30,494 nucleotides of DNA from Gemmatimonadales bacterium (GTDB lineage: Bacteria > Gemmatimonadota > Gemmatimonadetes > Gemmatimonadales > GWC2-71-9): positions 1 through 30,494 of the forward strand of contig JACCRH010000131.1 in the NCBI GenBank assembly GCA_013813675.1. The letters are read 5' to 3'. Numbering within the stretch: position 1 is the stretch's first letter; every line of letters starts with the position of its first letter. The notes under the pieces were generated by a model, which ran no database searches, was not told the DNA's origin, and saw nothing but the letters and a program-made list of their open reading frames with translations. Made by a program: the position numbers and the translations under genes. Of this stretch, positions 6,781 through 15,342 are shown one piece after another.

Positions 6781-7501
6781 TCACGAACCGCGCGCCGGGA
6801 CCGGTGTCAGGCGCGTAGGTCAGGGTGCCGCCGGAGATTCGCAGCACCTCGCTCGCGACCGGAAGTCCGGCTCCGGAGAGCCGAGTGCCGGACGCGCCGG
6901 TGAGGGCGCGCTGGAACAAGCTACCGGCCAGATCCGGCGCCAGGCCCGGGCCGTTGTCGGCGACGACGATCTCGACCTGTTCGCCGTTGTCCCGCGCGCC
7001 GATGCGGATGAGCCCGCCGTCGCTGTGCTGCAGCGCCGTGTTCGCGTTGAGCACGAGATTGAGCAGCGCATGCTCCAGGTGACGCTCGATGCCGGCGGCC
7101 GCGGGGACCGAAGCATCCACAGTGACTTCGAGCCGGGCGCGGGTGCGGCCCGCGTGGTGCAGGTCGCGGATCAGCTCCAGCGGCTCCCGGACCGAGATGG
7201 GGCCACGCTCGCCGGGCGGAGCGGGATGCAACACTCGGGAGAGCAGATCGAGCGAGCGGCCGAGGTGGCGGCACGACTCCCGCAGAATCTCCTCGATGTC
7301 GGTGTCGGGGTCGGCCATGAGATCGGCCAACAGGGTGAGCGATTGCGCCGGGCTCCGGAGATCGTGCACCACCCACCGTGCCGCCGCGGTGTAGGCGGCG
7401 GCGCGGTTGGCCGCGATGAGAAGCTGCAAGTCCCGGGTGCGCGGTGCGATGATAGCGATCCACCAACCTATACCGGGTTCGCCATTTTTCCAGACGCGCA
7501 C
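6734..7501 (-). CDS. sensor histidine kinase, short soluble form
   Basis: Starting at GTG 7501 the product is 255 residues. It has a phosphoacceptor helix with His46 (WVVHDLRSPAQSL), an N-box (LLNLVLNANTAL, Asn148), G1 box VVADNGPGLAPD and G2-like GAGLPVAS followed by SGGTLTY and GARFVITLP. That is a complete HisKA-like plus HATPase core with no transmembrane segment and no sensor domain of any size, so it is likely cytoplasmic and takes its signal from a partner. The start is uncertain: the frame remains open far into the antisense of the next gene and no ribosome site is visible at 7501. Its 3' end overlaps the flgN-like gene by 47 bases, and its start lies 18 bases from the divergent HD-GYP gene, a plausible functional partner. 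Confidence 0.85.
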   Translation of the reverse strand: MRVWKNGEPGIGWWIAIIAPRTRDLQLLIAANRAAAYTAAARWVVHDLRSPAQSLTLLADLMADPDTDIEEILRESCRHLGRSLDLLSRVLHPAPPGERGPISVREPLELIRDLHHAGRTRARLEVTVDASVPAAAGIERHLEHALLNLVLNANTALQHSDGGLIRIGARDNGEQVEIVVADNGPGLAPDLAGSLFQRALTGASGTRLSGAGLPVASEVLRISGGTLTYAPDTGPGARFVITLPRWRRAVTPRDQ

Positions 7502-7519
7502 TAGTACCGTGGAGCGCCC

Positions 7520-8656
7520 ATGATCGCCAGAGCCGACGCCAGCGCCCGACTCCTGCTGCTCCTGCCGGAAAGGGCTGCCGCCTCTGCGCTGCAGGAGCGC
7601 CTGCAGCCGGGGGGGTTCGAGGTGACCCTCGCACGCTCCCCTTCGGAAGTGCTCGACCTGCTCTCCCGTCTGAAATTCGGCTGCCTGGTGGCGGACGTCT
7701 CGCTGGCGGAGGGCCGGGCGCGGGAGTTCGTGGCCGACTGCCTTGCGCGGGAGGCCGCGCTCGCCGTGGTGGTCTGCGGAGCGGGTCAAGACGTCGAGTC
7801 GGCGGTTGGCTGCCTTCGCGCCGGAGCGATGGATTACGTCGCCGACCCGGCGGACGGTGCCGCGGTGGAGCATGCGGTAGTGGCCGCGGTCGGCCGCCGG
7901 CGCGAGGCGATCCAGGAACAGGCCACCAAACGGGTGCTCCGCGAGGAGGTGGCGAGCCTGGTGGGCGAGCTCCGGCAGGAGCAAGCCCGAGTCGAGACCC
8001 TCGCCCTCGCGATGCTGGAAACGCTGGTGCGTGTGGTCGAGAGCAAGGACCCTTGGCTCGCCGGCCACTCCGTCCGGGTGGCGCAGCTCGCCGCGTCGCT
8101 CGCCGCCGAGATGCGGCGGACCGATCCGGAGATCGAGGCGGTTCGCCTGGCGGGCCGGCTCCACGACATCGGCATGATCGGCCTGGGCGACGGCATCCTC
8201 TCCAAGGAAGGGCCGCTGACCGGCCCTGAGTACGAGCAGGTCAAGCGCCACGTCCTCATCGGACATCAGATCCTCGAGCCCCTCCCCCATTTCGGCATGG
8301 TGAGCGGGTTCGTCCGAAGCCACCATGAGCGCTGGGATGGCGCCGGGTATCCGGACCGTCTTCTGGAGCAGGAGATTCCCTGGGGCGCGCGGCTGATCGG
8401 CGTGGCAGAGATCTACGACGCGCTCACCACGACCCGGCCCTACCGGCAGCGGGTGTCGCCCGAGGAGGCGGTCGAGAGCATGCGAGACCTCACCGGCAAG
8501 ATGATCTGCCCGCTGGTGTTCGCCGCGCTGGCCGATGTGGTGTCGCGCCGGGAGGCGCTGGTCTTCGTGGATCCTCACCACGAGGACGAAAGCCGCGGCA
8601 CCGGGGAGGACCTGATGGCGGAGTTCGAGGGCCGCGCCGGGCCGACATCAGCCTGA
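7520..8656 (+). CDS. HD-GYP domain protein with degenerate receiver (c-di-GMP phosphodiesterase candidate)
   Basis: The 378-residue protein begins with a receiver-like domain (about 10-125) that keeps Asp59 (VADVSL) but lacks the acidic pair (LLLLLPERA). It also has aspartate where the conserved lysine should be (DYVADPAD for DYLTKP). It is therefore probably not switched by phosphorylation in the usual way. A coiled linker (130-165) leads to an HD-GYP domain with His183, His215-Asp216, His244, His268-His269 and the signature HHERWDGAGYP (GYP at 276-278). HD-GYP enzymes hydrolyse c-di-GMP and so favour motility over sessile life. The usual HDIGK is HDIGM here, an unusual substitution next to the metal site. 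ATG at 7520 has GGAG upstream. Confidence 0.92.
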   Translation: MIARADASARLLLLLPERAAASALQERLQPGGFEVTLARSPSEVLDLLSRLKFGCLVADVSLAEGRAREFVADCLAREAALAVVVCGAGQDVESAVGCLRAGAMDYVADPADGAAVEHAVVAAVGRRREAIQEQATKRVLREEVASLVGELRQEQARVETLALAMLETLVRVVESKDPWLAGHSVRVAQLAASLAAEMRRTDPEIEAVRLAGRLHDIGMIGLGDGILSKEGPLTGPEYEQVKRHVLIGHQILEPLPHFGMVSGFVRSHHERWDGAGYPDRLLEQEIPWGARLIGVAEIYDALTTTRPYRQRVSPEEAVESMRDLTGKMICPLVFAALADVVSRREALVFVDPHHEDESRGTGEDLMAEFEGRAGPTSA

Positions 8657-8671
8657 CGACCCGGCCTACAG

Positions 8672-8706
8672 CAGCCCGGCAGGCCTCAGAGTGGCCTGCC
8701 GGGCTG
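8672..8706 (+). terminator. strong hairpin after the HD-GYP gene
   Basis: CAGCCCGGCAGGCC and GGCCTGCCGGGCTG form a perfect 14-bp stem with a 7-base loop, followed by TTGAATTT. It starts 15 bases after the stop at 8656 and lies before the convergent CsbD-like gene, so it may serve both strands. The T-run is broken, but stem length and position support a terminator. Confidence 0.75.
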
Positions 8707-8731
8707 TTGAATTTCCGCTGCTATGAGTGGA

Positions 8732-8953
8732 TCAGGCGCCGTCGACGCCTGGCTTGGGATCGAGCTTCTGTTTCGCCTTTCCCAGCGCCTGCTTGGCCTT
8801 CCCCGCGAGCTCTTTGGCCTTCCCCTTCAGCTGCTCACTCGAATCGCCGGTGGCGCCTCCTACCACGTTGCGAACCCTGCCCTCGACGACATCGGCGGTC
8901 CCCTCCACCCGGTCCGCCGTGCCTTCGGTCGCCAGATCTTTGCGGTCGCTCAT
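8732..8953 (-). CDS. CsbD-like stress protein
   Basis: This 73-residue, highly charged, Ala/Gly/Lys-rich protein contains the CsbD pattern in two parts: TADRVEGTADVVEGRVRNVVG, split by GDSSEQLKGKAKELAGKAKQ. CsbD proteins are small, abundant, general-stress-induced proteins of unknown biochemical role. The ATG at 8953 has GAGGGGC just upstream. A short inverted repeat (GTTGA...TCAAC) lies 13-29 bases upstream of the start and could mark a regulatory site. Confidence 0.85.
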   Translation of the reverse strand: MSDRKDLATEGTADRVEGTADVVEGRVRNVVGGATGDSSEQLKGKAKELAGKAKQALGKAKQKLDPKPGVDGA

Positions 8954-9018
8954 GTTGCCCCTCGAGGTTGAATGCCCCTCAACATGTCTCCCCGGACCGG
9001 CCCCGGCCGTGACTGCGC

Positions 9019-10005
9019 TCACGCCGTCTCGGGTGACGGCGTGGTCTCGGCATAGTGGCACGCGGCCCGAGTGGCTCCCACCGGCCGCAGCGCAGGTATT
9101 TCGCTTCGACAGCGCCGGTCCCGGCGGGGGTGAAAGCAGCGGGGATGAAAGGGGCATCCCGGGGGCGGATTGCTGGGGCTGGGGAGGTCACCGGTGAGCA
9201 CGATGCGAGAGCGCTGGCGCCTGGGGTCCGGCTCGGGAACCGCCGACAGCAGCGCGACGGTGTAGGGGTGTCGCGGCTGCCGGAGCAAGGCCTCGGTCTC
9301 GCCCTCCTCTACGATCTTGCCGAGGTACATCACGGCGACCCGCCGGGCGATCTGCCGCACCACGGCGAGGTCGTGGGCGATGAAGAGGTAGGAGAGGCCT
9401 CGCTCCCGCTGAAGATCGGCGAGCAGATTGAGCACCTGGGCCTGTACCGAGACGTCGAGCGCGGACACCGGTTCGTCGCATACGATGAACCTGGGCTCCA
9501 CCGCGAGCGCGCGGGCGATCCCGATTCGCTGCCGCTGCCCCCCCGAGAATTCGTGGGGATAGCGGCCGGCGTACCCGGGGTCCAGACCGACCTCCTCCAG
9601 CAGGGCGCCGACCCGACGCCCCACCTCCTTGCCCTTGGCGAGACGGTGGATCTCGATCCCTTCCGCGATCGCCGAGCCGATCGTCATTCGCGGGTTGAGG
9701 GAGCTGTACGGGTCCTGGAAGATGATCTGCATACGGCGCCGCATCCGCCGAAGCGCGGTGCGGTCCAGCGAGAAGAGGTCGCTCCCCTCGAACACCGCGC
9801 TCCCGGCGGTCGGCTCCTGCAGCCGAAGCACGGTGCGGCCCACCGACGATTTTCCGCATCCGGACTCACCGACGAGCGCGAGGGTCTCGCCCGTTTCGAC
9901 GTCGAACGAGACGCCTTGCACCGCACGTATTGGAGGCGTGGTTCCGCGGAAAAAACGCCCGGCCTGGTAGTGCTTGACCAGATCTCGGACTTGGAGCAGG
10001 GTCAT
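9019..10005 (-). CDS. dppF: oligo/dipeptide ABC transporter ATP-binding protein, DppF type
   Basis: The 328-residue ATPase has Walker A GESGCGKS, Q-loop IIFQDPYSSLNP, signature FSGGQRQRIGIARAL, Walker B FIVCDEP, and an H-loop in IAHDLAVVRQ. The oligopeptide-transporter C-terminal domain has HPYTVALLSAVP and GCPFHPRC. DppF and DppD form the heterodimer that powers peptide uptake. I use the ATG at 10005 because family similarity begins at MTLLQVRDLVKHY. An in-frame ATG at 10098 would abut the dppD stop and add 31 residues without family resemblance. With the short start there is a 93-base gap to dppD and no clear ribosome site. It is the last gene of the transporter operon. Confidence 0.93.
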   Translation of the reverse strand: MTLLQVRDLVKHYQAGRFFRGTTPPIRAVQGVSFDVETGETLALVGESGCGKSSVGRTVLRLQEPTAGSAVFEGSDLFSLDRTALRRMRRRMQIIFQDPYSSLNPRMTIGSAIAEGIEIHRLAKGKEVGRRVGALLEEVGLDPGYAGRYPHEFSGGQRQRIGIARALAVEPRFIVCDEPVSALDVSVQAQVLNLLADLQRERGLSYLFIAHDLAVVRQIARRVAVMYLGKIVEEGETEALLRQPRHPYTVALLSAVPEPDPRRQRSRIVLTGDLPSPSNPPPGCPFHPRCFHPRRDRRCRSEIPALRPVGATRAACHYAETTPSPETA

Positions 10006-10098
10006 GCCGACCGTCTGTGGTGGGGTGGTATGCGGTCGGGTGGGGGTTCCCCGTGGCGCCACCCCGCACCGGTCCTCCCGCCCCGCGACAGAACGCAT

Positions 10099-11085
10099 CT
10101 AGTCACTTGCGTCCGCCCCGTTCTCCGCCAGCCAGCACCGCATCCGGTGATCGGTCTCCACCGGAAGCAAAGGCGGCATCGTCTCGCTCTTCTCGAACGC
10201 CTGGGGGCAGCGCGGGCGGAACCGGCATCCCCCGGGCCACGCCCCGGGCGGCGGCACGCTGCCGCCGATCGGAGAGAGTCGCCCGACCGGTCCGGTGATC
10301 CGCGGAACCGAGGCGAAGAGGCCCTGGGTGTACGGATGGGAGGGTCGGGCGAACAGCCGATCGGTCGGGGCCTCTTCGACGATCTGTCCGGCGTACATCA
10401 CGGCCACCCGGTCGGCCCGGCCGGCCACGATGCCGAGGTCGTGGGTGATCAGCAATACCGCCATGCCGTGGCTGTCGCGAAGGCGGTCGAGCACCTCGAG
10501 GATCTGCGCCTGGACCGTGACGTCCAGCGCGGTGGTCGGCTCGTCGGCCACCAGGATCTCGGGCTCCGCCGACAGCGCGATGGCGATCATCACCCGTTGC
10601 CGCATGCCGCCGCTGAGTTGGTGCGGGTAGGAGTCGAGCCGGGCTGCGGGATCGGGGATGCCCACCTCCTCCAGCAGTTTGAGCGCGCGTTGCCAAGCCT
10701 CCGATTTCGAGACGTCGAAGTGCGCCCGCACGCCCTCGGCGATCTGGTTGCCCACCGTAAAGACGGGATTGAGGCTGGTCATCGGGTCTTGAAAGATCAT
10801 CCCGATTCTCCGACCCCTGATCTTGCGGAGCGCCTCGCCCTGGAGGGCGAGGACATCGGTGCCGCCCAGCCGGATCGCGCTGCCCTCCTCGATCCGGCCG
10901 GGGGAGGGCACCAGGCGGAGCAGCGCCAGGCTGGTGAGGCTCTTGCCGCAACCGGATTCGCCCACCAGCGCGAGCGTCTCGCCCCGGTCGAGGCTGAGGC
11001 TGACTCCGTCCACCGGATACACCCGATTCTTCCCGGTGTCCGGAAAGGAGACCCTGAGGTTCTCGACGTCGAGGACTCGGGTCAT
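10099..11085 (-). CDS. dppD: oligo/dipeptide ABC transporter ATP-binding protein, DppD type
   Basis: The 328-residue ATPase has Walker A GESGCGKS, Q-loop MIFQDPMTSLNP, signature LSGGMRQRVMIAIAL, Walker B ILVADEP and H-loop LITHDLG. Its C-terminal oligopeptide domain includes HPYTQGLFASVP and CRFRPRC. The pair MTSLNP/YSSLNP distinguishes it as the D partner of the F-type ATPase encoded downstream. ATG at 11085 overlaps the permease stop as ATGA. Confidence 0.94.
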   Translation of the reverse strand: MTRVLDVENLRVSFPDTGKNRVYPVDGVSLSLDRGETLALVGESGCGKSLTSLALLRLVPSPGRIEEGSAIRLGGTDVLALQGEALRKIRGRRIGMIFQDPMTSLNPVFTVGNQIAEGVRAHFDVSKSEAWQRALKLLEEVGIPDPAARLDSYPHQLSGGMRQRVMIAIALSAEPEILVADEPTTALDVTVQAQILEVLDRLRDSHGMAVLLITHDLGIVAGRADRVAVMYAGQIVEEAPTDRLFARPSHPYTQGLFASVPRITGPVGRLSPIGGSVPPPGAWPGGCRFRPRCPQAFEKSETMPPLLPVETDHRMRCWLAENGADASD

Positions 11086-11924
11086 GCGCCTCGTGGATCG
11101 ACGGCGTCGCGGAGGGCATCGCCGAAAAGGTTGGCCGACAGGACGGTCATCACGATGGCGAGGCCGGGAAAGATCCCCGCCCACGGCGCGGTGAACAGCA
11201 GCGACTTCGCGTCGAGGATCATGCCGCCCCATGAGGGCGTGGGCAGCGGCACGCCGAGGCCGAGAAAGGAAAGGCCGGCCTCCAGCAGAATGACGTCCCC
11301 CACACCGAGGGTCGCCGCGACCAGCAGCGGGCCAGCCGTGTTCGGCAACAGGTGACGGAAGATAATCCGCCTCCGATTCGCCCCGAGCGCCTCGGCGGCC
11401 CGGACGTACGACTCCTCCCGGAGCCGAAGCGCCTCGCCCCGCACCAGGCGGCCGGTGCCGAACCATCCGGTAACACCGATGAGAACGATCAACACCGGCA
11501 TGGGGACCTGGTCCCACACCGCCAGAACCAGGAGGAGGAGGAAGAGCCGGGGGATCGCGAGCGCGGCATCCACCAGTCGCATCAACCCGGCGTCCACCGT
11601 GCCGCCCCAGTAGCCGGCCACCAGCCCCATCGCGGCGCCCAGGGTGACCGACAGGCCCACCGCCAGAGTGGCCACCGCCAGAGAGATCCGCCCACCGGTC
11701 GCCACCCGGGAGAGGATGTCGCGGCTCAGGTCGTCGGTGCCGAATGGATGCGCCCAGCTCGGTGCCAGGTTCCTGCACTCGAGCACGCAGGGTTGCGCCA
11801 GCGGGTCGGGCAAGAAGATCGGCCCCACCGCCGCGCCGGCGGCGATAGCGCCGAGCATTATGGCTCCGGCGCGGCCCCGCGGATCCCGCCACGACCTGGC
11901 GAGCGCGTCCACCACCGGGTTCAC
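11082..11924 (-). CDS. dppC: oligo/dipeptide ABC transporter permease, DppC type
   Basis: The 280-residue inner-membrane protein has an N-terminal membrane helix (AIMLGAIAAGAAVGPIFL), the family sequence HPFGTDDLSRDILSRV, several further membrane helices and the coupling-helix EAA motif (EALGANRRRIIFRHLLPN) that contacts the ATPases. The GTG at 11924 overlaps the dppB stop (GTGA) and starts at the expected N-terminus; upstream in-frame codons to 12131 are the shadow of dppB. Confidence 0.93.
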   Translation of the reverse strand: MNPVVDALARSWRDPRGRAGAIMLGAIAAGAAVGPIFLPDPLAQPCVLECRNLAPSWAHPFGTDDLSRDILSRVATGGRISLAVATLAVGLSVTLGAAMGLVAGYWGGTVDAGLMRLVDAALAIPRLFLLLLVLAVWDQVPMPVLIVLIGVTGWFGTGRLVRGEALRLREESYVRAAEALGANRRRIIFRHLLPNTAGPLLVAATLGVGDVILLEAGLSFLGLGVPLPTPSWGGMILDAKSLLFTAPWAGIFPGLAIVMTVLSANLFGDALRDAVDPRGA

Positions 11925-12892
11925 GTGTAGCGGACCCGGGGATCGAGGAGCGCGTACGCCACGTCGGTGAGGAGGCTCGCCGTCACCACCAGTCCGGCGG
12001 CGAGCAGGGCCGTCCCCATCACCAGAGGATAGTCGCGGCCCAACGCGGCGCCCGCGGCCAGCGAGCCCAGACCGGGCCAGGCGAACACCATCTCCACGAA
12101 CACTGCCCCGGTCACCAGCAGAGGAAGCCACAGGCCGAACAGCGTGATCACCGGGAAGAGGGCGTTGCGCCAGGCGTGGCGCCAGATGACGGCGCGCTCC
12201 GGGATGCCCTTGGCTCTCGCGGTCCCTATATAAGGAAGCCGAAGCACTTCGAGCAGCGCCGCTCGCTGGTAGCGCATCGTCCCGGCAATGGTCACGATCG
12301 ACAGGGTGAGCGCCGGCAGCACCAGGTGGGCGCCGATGTCGGCCGCGCGCGCGAGCCAGGGCGCGTCAGGGGCGAGCAACGGGCTTTGCATTCCTGCCAC
12401 CGGCAACCAGTGGAGCTTGATCCCCACCAGCCACGCCAGAACGAGGCCCAGCCAGAACGACGGGGTAGCGTAGCCGGCGAGCGAGAGCGCGGTGAGGGTG
12501 CGGTCTTCGCGGCTGCCGCGCCGGACCGCCTGGCGCACGCCGAGCCAGAGGCCCAGCGTGAAGTTGAGCAGGATGGTGGCGCCGCCCAGCAGCAGCGTGG
12601 GCCCGATGCGTGAGGCGAGCAGGGTGTTGACCGGTAGCCCGTGCTCGATCGAGAGGCCGAGGTCGCCCCGGAGGACGCCCTTCACGAAGGCGGCGAACTG
12701 CCGGTGGATCGGCTGATCCAGTTTGAAGATCGCGCGGGTCTTGGCGATCTCCGCGGGATCCATCATCCGATCCTCCTGCATCCGCGACAGCGGATCGCCC
12801 GGCGCCAGGCGCATCAGCACGAACATGAGCGCCACGGCGACCCCGAAGGTCACCACCGCCTGCGTGATCCTGCGGGCGAGCCAGGCCGTCAA
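11921..12892 (-). CDS. dppB: oligo/dipeptide ABC transporter permease, DppB type
   Basis: The 323-residue permease starts with the typical basic residues and first membrane helix (ITQAVVTFGVAVALMFVLMR), followed by the DppB signature LAPGDP, an external loop, then the binding-protein-dependent transport domain with six-helix topology and EAA motif (ARAKGIPERAVIWRHAWRNA). It begins at TTG 12892, one base after the stop of the binding-protein gene, so translation is probably coupled. The last residues DPRVRYT are the usual C-terminus, which confirms full length. Confidence 0.93.
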   Translation of the reverse strand: MTAWLARRITQAVVTFGVAVALMFVLMRLAPGDPLSRMQEDRMMDPAEIAKTRAIFKLDQPIHRQFAAFVKGVLRGDLGLSIEHGLPVNTLLASRIGPTLLLGGATILLNFTLGLWLGVRQAVRRGSREDRTLTALSLAGYATPSFWLGLVLAWLVGIKLHWLPVAGMQSPLLAPDAPWLARAADIGAHLVLPALTLSIVTIAGTMRYQRAALLEVLRLPYIGTARAKGIPERAVIWRHAWRNALFPVITLFGLWLPLLVTGAVFVEMVFAWPGLGSLAAGAALGRDYPLVMGTALLAAGLVVTASLLTDVAYALLDPRVRYT

Positions 12893-12893
12893 G

Positions 12894-14522
12894 TCAGCTC
12901 CCGGGCGGCGGCCAGCGCCACAGCGCGCTCCATGAGGACACGGGACGGATGCTCACCTCCCGGAATCGACGGTTCACCGCGAAGACGAAGGTCTGCGCGT
13001 AGAGGAAGGCCGCCGGTGAGTTCTCCTCGACCCGCCGAAGGAAGCTGTGCCACAGCCCCCGGTCGGCCTTGGGACTGGCGGTCGCCAGCTGGAGGAGCGA
13101 GTCCGCGCCCGGGTCGCAGTACCCGCCGACGTTGCCGGGTCCGCCGCACGACCAGCTGTAGGCCAGCCCGCTGGGAGAAGGGTCCAGGTTTGCGGACGAG
13201 AAGTCGATGTCGAAGTCGCCGCTGGTGCGCCGTTCGATCCACACCGCCGGCTCCACCCGTACCACGTCGACGTGGACGCCGACCTGTCGCACCTGCTCCT
13301 GAATGATGGCGGCCATCTGACCCCGTGCCACGCTGGAGCTGCTGACCAGCAGCCTGAGCGACAGGGGGGCGCCGTCCCGGTTCTCCCGGATGCCGTCGCC
13401 ATTCCGGTCCACCCAGCCGCGTCCGGCGAGAAGCCGCCGCGCCGTGGACTGATCCTGGCGTGAATGCCGGGGAGCGCCATGGCGGATCCAGAGCTGCGAC
13501 GACACCGGCCCGAACGGCACGTGCCCGTACGGGCCCAGCACCGCCCGGATCAGCAGGTCGCGGTCGAGGGCCATGATCAAGGCGCGGCGCACGTCGCGAT
13601 CGGCCAGAATCGGGTGGGGACGGTCACGATGGCCCGGCTCCCGTTGGTTGAACAGCAGGTAGCCGAGGATGTTCGAGGGCACCGGCACCAGCCTCAGGCT
13701 GGGTGCGGCCTCCACCCGGGCGAGATTGGTGGTCGGCGGCGGGATGTTGTCCATCGCGTCGGCCTCGCCCGCCAGCAGGAGATTGATCCGCGCGTCGGAG
13801 CTCACCGCCACCCGGACGATCACCCGCTCGATCCCCGGCCGGCCCAGGAAAAAATCGTGGTTGGCGGCCAGCTCGATGAACTGGCCTTCTTCCCGCCGAA
13901 CCCAGCGGTACGGACCGCTGCCCACCGGGCGACCGGCGAAGGCGGACCACGCGCTCGAGCTCGGGCCCAGGCCGTCGAGCAGGTGGGCAGGCAGGATCGG
14001 CACGTGGAAGGTGGCGTCGTACAGCTGCTCCGAGTACACCTCCCGGAAGCGAAACACGACCCGCCGATCGCCCTCGGCCTCGACCCTTGCGATCCGGGCC
14101 GTGACGCTGGCGAGCCGGGGGGCGATCGATCGGTCCTGGGCGCGCTTCAAGGTGAAGGTCACATCCCGCGCGGTGACCGGTGCGCCGTCGTGCCACCGGG
14201 CACGCGGATCCAGCTCGAAGACCAGGGTGAGCGAGTCGCGCCGGCTCCAGCTCCTGGCGAGCTGGGGCTGGAACCCCCGGTCACCCGAGGTGACCAGCTC
14301 CGGCCCGATGGCGGCAAGTCGCAGAAATAAGTGGTCGGAGATCTCGTTGTTCGCGAGAGTGGCCTGCGGGCCTTCCATCAGCGTCGGCACCGGCAGGGTG
14401 GCCTGCTGGCCGGTGACGATCACGATGCTGGAGGGCTCCTGCTGGGCTACCGCGCACGGCGGCCGGGCGGCAACCACACCGGCGACGGCCGCGGCGAGCA
14501 CCAGGTGTGCCGTCCAGGGCAT
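12894..14522 (-). CDS. peptide ABC transporter substrate-binding protein (SBP family 5)
   Basis: The 542-residue protein has a Sec signal peptide with a hydrophobic core (LVLAAAVAGVVAA) and a probable cleavage after AVA at 26. The Cys in PPCAVA is not a lipobox, so the protein is likely free in the periplasm. Family-5 features are the N-terminal lobe with WHDGAPVTARDVTFTLKRA, the GSGPYRW segment, VRRALIMALDRDLLI and the C-terminal lobe. It captures peptides for DppBCDF. Substrate cannot be read from sequence. ATG at 14522 has GGAG eight bases upstream. It lies 43 bases after the lipM-like gene on the same strand. Confidence 0.93.
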   Translation of the reverse strand: MPWTAHLVLAAAVAGVVAARPPCAVAQQEPSSIVIVTGQQATLPVPTLMEGPQATLANNEISDHLFLRLAAIGPELVTSGDRGFQPQLARSWSRRDSLTLVFELDPRARWHDGAPVTARDVTFTLKRAQDRSIAPRLASVTARIARVEAEGDRRVVFRFREVYSEQLYDATFHVPILPAHLLDGLGPSSSAWSAFAGRPVGSGPYRWVRREEGQFIELAANHDFFLGRPGIERVIVRVAVSSDARINLLLAGEADAMDNIPPPTTNLARVEAAPSLRLVPVPSNILGYLLFNQREPGHRDRPHPILADRDVRRALIMALDRDLLIRAVLGPYGHVPFGPVSSQLWIRHGAPRHSRQDQSTARRLLAGRGWVDRNGDGIRENRDGAPLSLRLLVSSSSVARGQMAAIIQEQVRQVGVHVDVVRVEPAVWIERRTSGDFDIDFSSANLDPSPSGLAYSWSCGGPGNVGGYCDPGADSLLQLATASPKADRGLWHSFLRRVEENSPAAFLYAQTFVFAVNRRFREVSIRPVSSWSALWRWPPPGS

Positions 14523-14565
14523 CAGGGGGACTCCGGTTCGAGCGATGGGGCGAGGCACGCCTCGG

Positions 14566-15342
14566 TCAGGCCCTCCAGGTCCAGGTGGGCGAGCTGAACC
14601 TGACCTCGTGCCCGGCGGCCTCGGCGAGAAGCGCGGCGGATGCCGCCGGTTGTTCCCACTCGCCACCCCACCGGGTCGCCGCGGCGAGCGCGACAGCGCC
14701 AGCGACTTCGCCGATGTCGGGACAACGCCCGATCGAATCGCCGAGTGGGCCCGCGCGGTCGGGGGGAACGTGATCCAGCGTGATGTCCTGGAGAATGGTC
14801 TGCCGGCCAGTGAGGAGAATGGACCCGTGCTGCAGTAACCCCCGGCCTTCCCGGAGCTGCGCGCTCCCCACTGTCTTCCGGCCGCCCGTTACGATCTCGC
14901 CGCCGGCCGGCGAGGCAAAGCACGCGCCGGCATCGAGCCCCTCGGCCCGTCGCAGGGGAGCCATCTCGGCCCGCGCGCCGAGAATGCCGAGAGCGCCAAG
15001 CAGCATGCGATGGATCTCGTGGTACGCCTGTCTGAGGCCGCCCATTGCGTCGGCCGGCACGGCCAGGGCGTAGGTCAGCTCGTCCGCGTGCCACACGGCC
15101 CGCCCACCGGTCGGGCGCCGCACCACGGCGAGGCCGAGGTCGGCGATCCTCTGCCGGTCATACCGCCGGCGCGCCGGCTCGTGTCGACCGAACGAAAGGC
15201 AGTGCGGGGCCCAGCGGTACAGCCGGAGCCAACGCTCTCCCCGGCCGGCCCGGTCGAGCAGGGCCTGGTCGATCGCCATGTTCTGCGGGCCCGGCCGGCC
15301 TTCGAGGTCGAACCACAAGTTCCACTGCCGACTACTCGGCAT
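14566..15342 (-). CDS. lipM: octanoyltransferase / lipoate ligase family protein (LipM-like)
   Basis: The 258-residue BPL/LPL-fold protein has RRPTGGRAVWHADELTYAL, the lipoyl-binding loop of the family, and GGRKTVGSAQ with Lys156. Cys141 in AGACFASPAG aligns with the acyl-accepting cysteine of Bacillus LipM. The family transfers octanoyl (or lipoyl) groups to the conserved lysine of lipoyl domains such as GcvH. It overlaps the end of gcvP by 11 bases, with GGAGG just before the ATG at 15342, so the two are made together; this links it to lipoylation of the H protein encoded upstream. LplA- or LipL-like activity cannot be excluded. Confidence 0.87.
   Translation of the reverse strand: MPSSRQWNLWFDLEGRPGPQNMAIDQALLDRAGRGERWLRLYRWAPHCLSFGRHEPARRRYDRQRIADLGLAVVRRPTGGRAVWHADELTYALAVPADAMGGLRQAYHEIHRMLLGALGILGARAEMAPLRRAEGLDAGACFASPAGGEIVTGGRKTVGSAQLREGRGLLQHGSILLTGRQTILQDITLDHVPPDRAGPLGDSIGRCPDIGEVAGAVALAAATRWGGEWEQPAASAALLAEAAGHEVRFSSPTWTWRA

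Noticed and set aside
6734..8581. 615-codon minus-strand frame read as one long histidine kinase
   Set aside because: Everything upstream of about 7501 is the antisense of the HD-GYP gene and has no sensor-domain character.
94..14522. A Bacillus-like dpp operon joining the D-aminopeptidase with the transporter genes
   Set aside because: The aminopeptidase gene is 8 kb away with many unrelated genes in between, so no operon exists.
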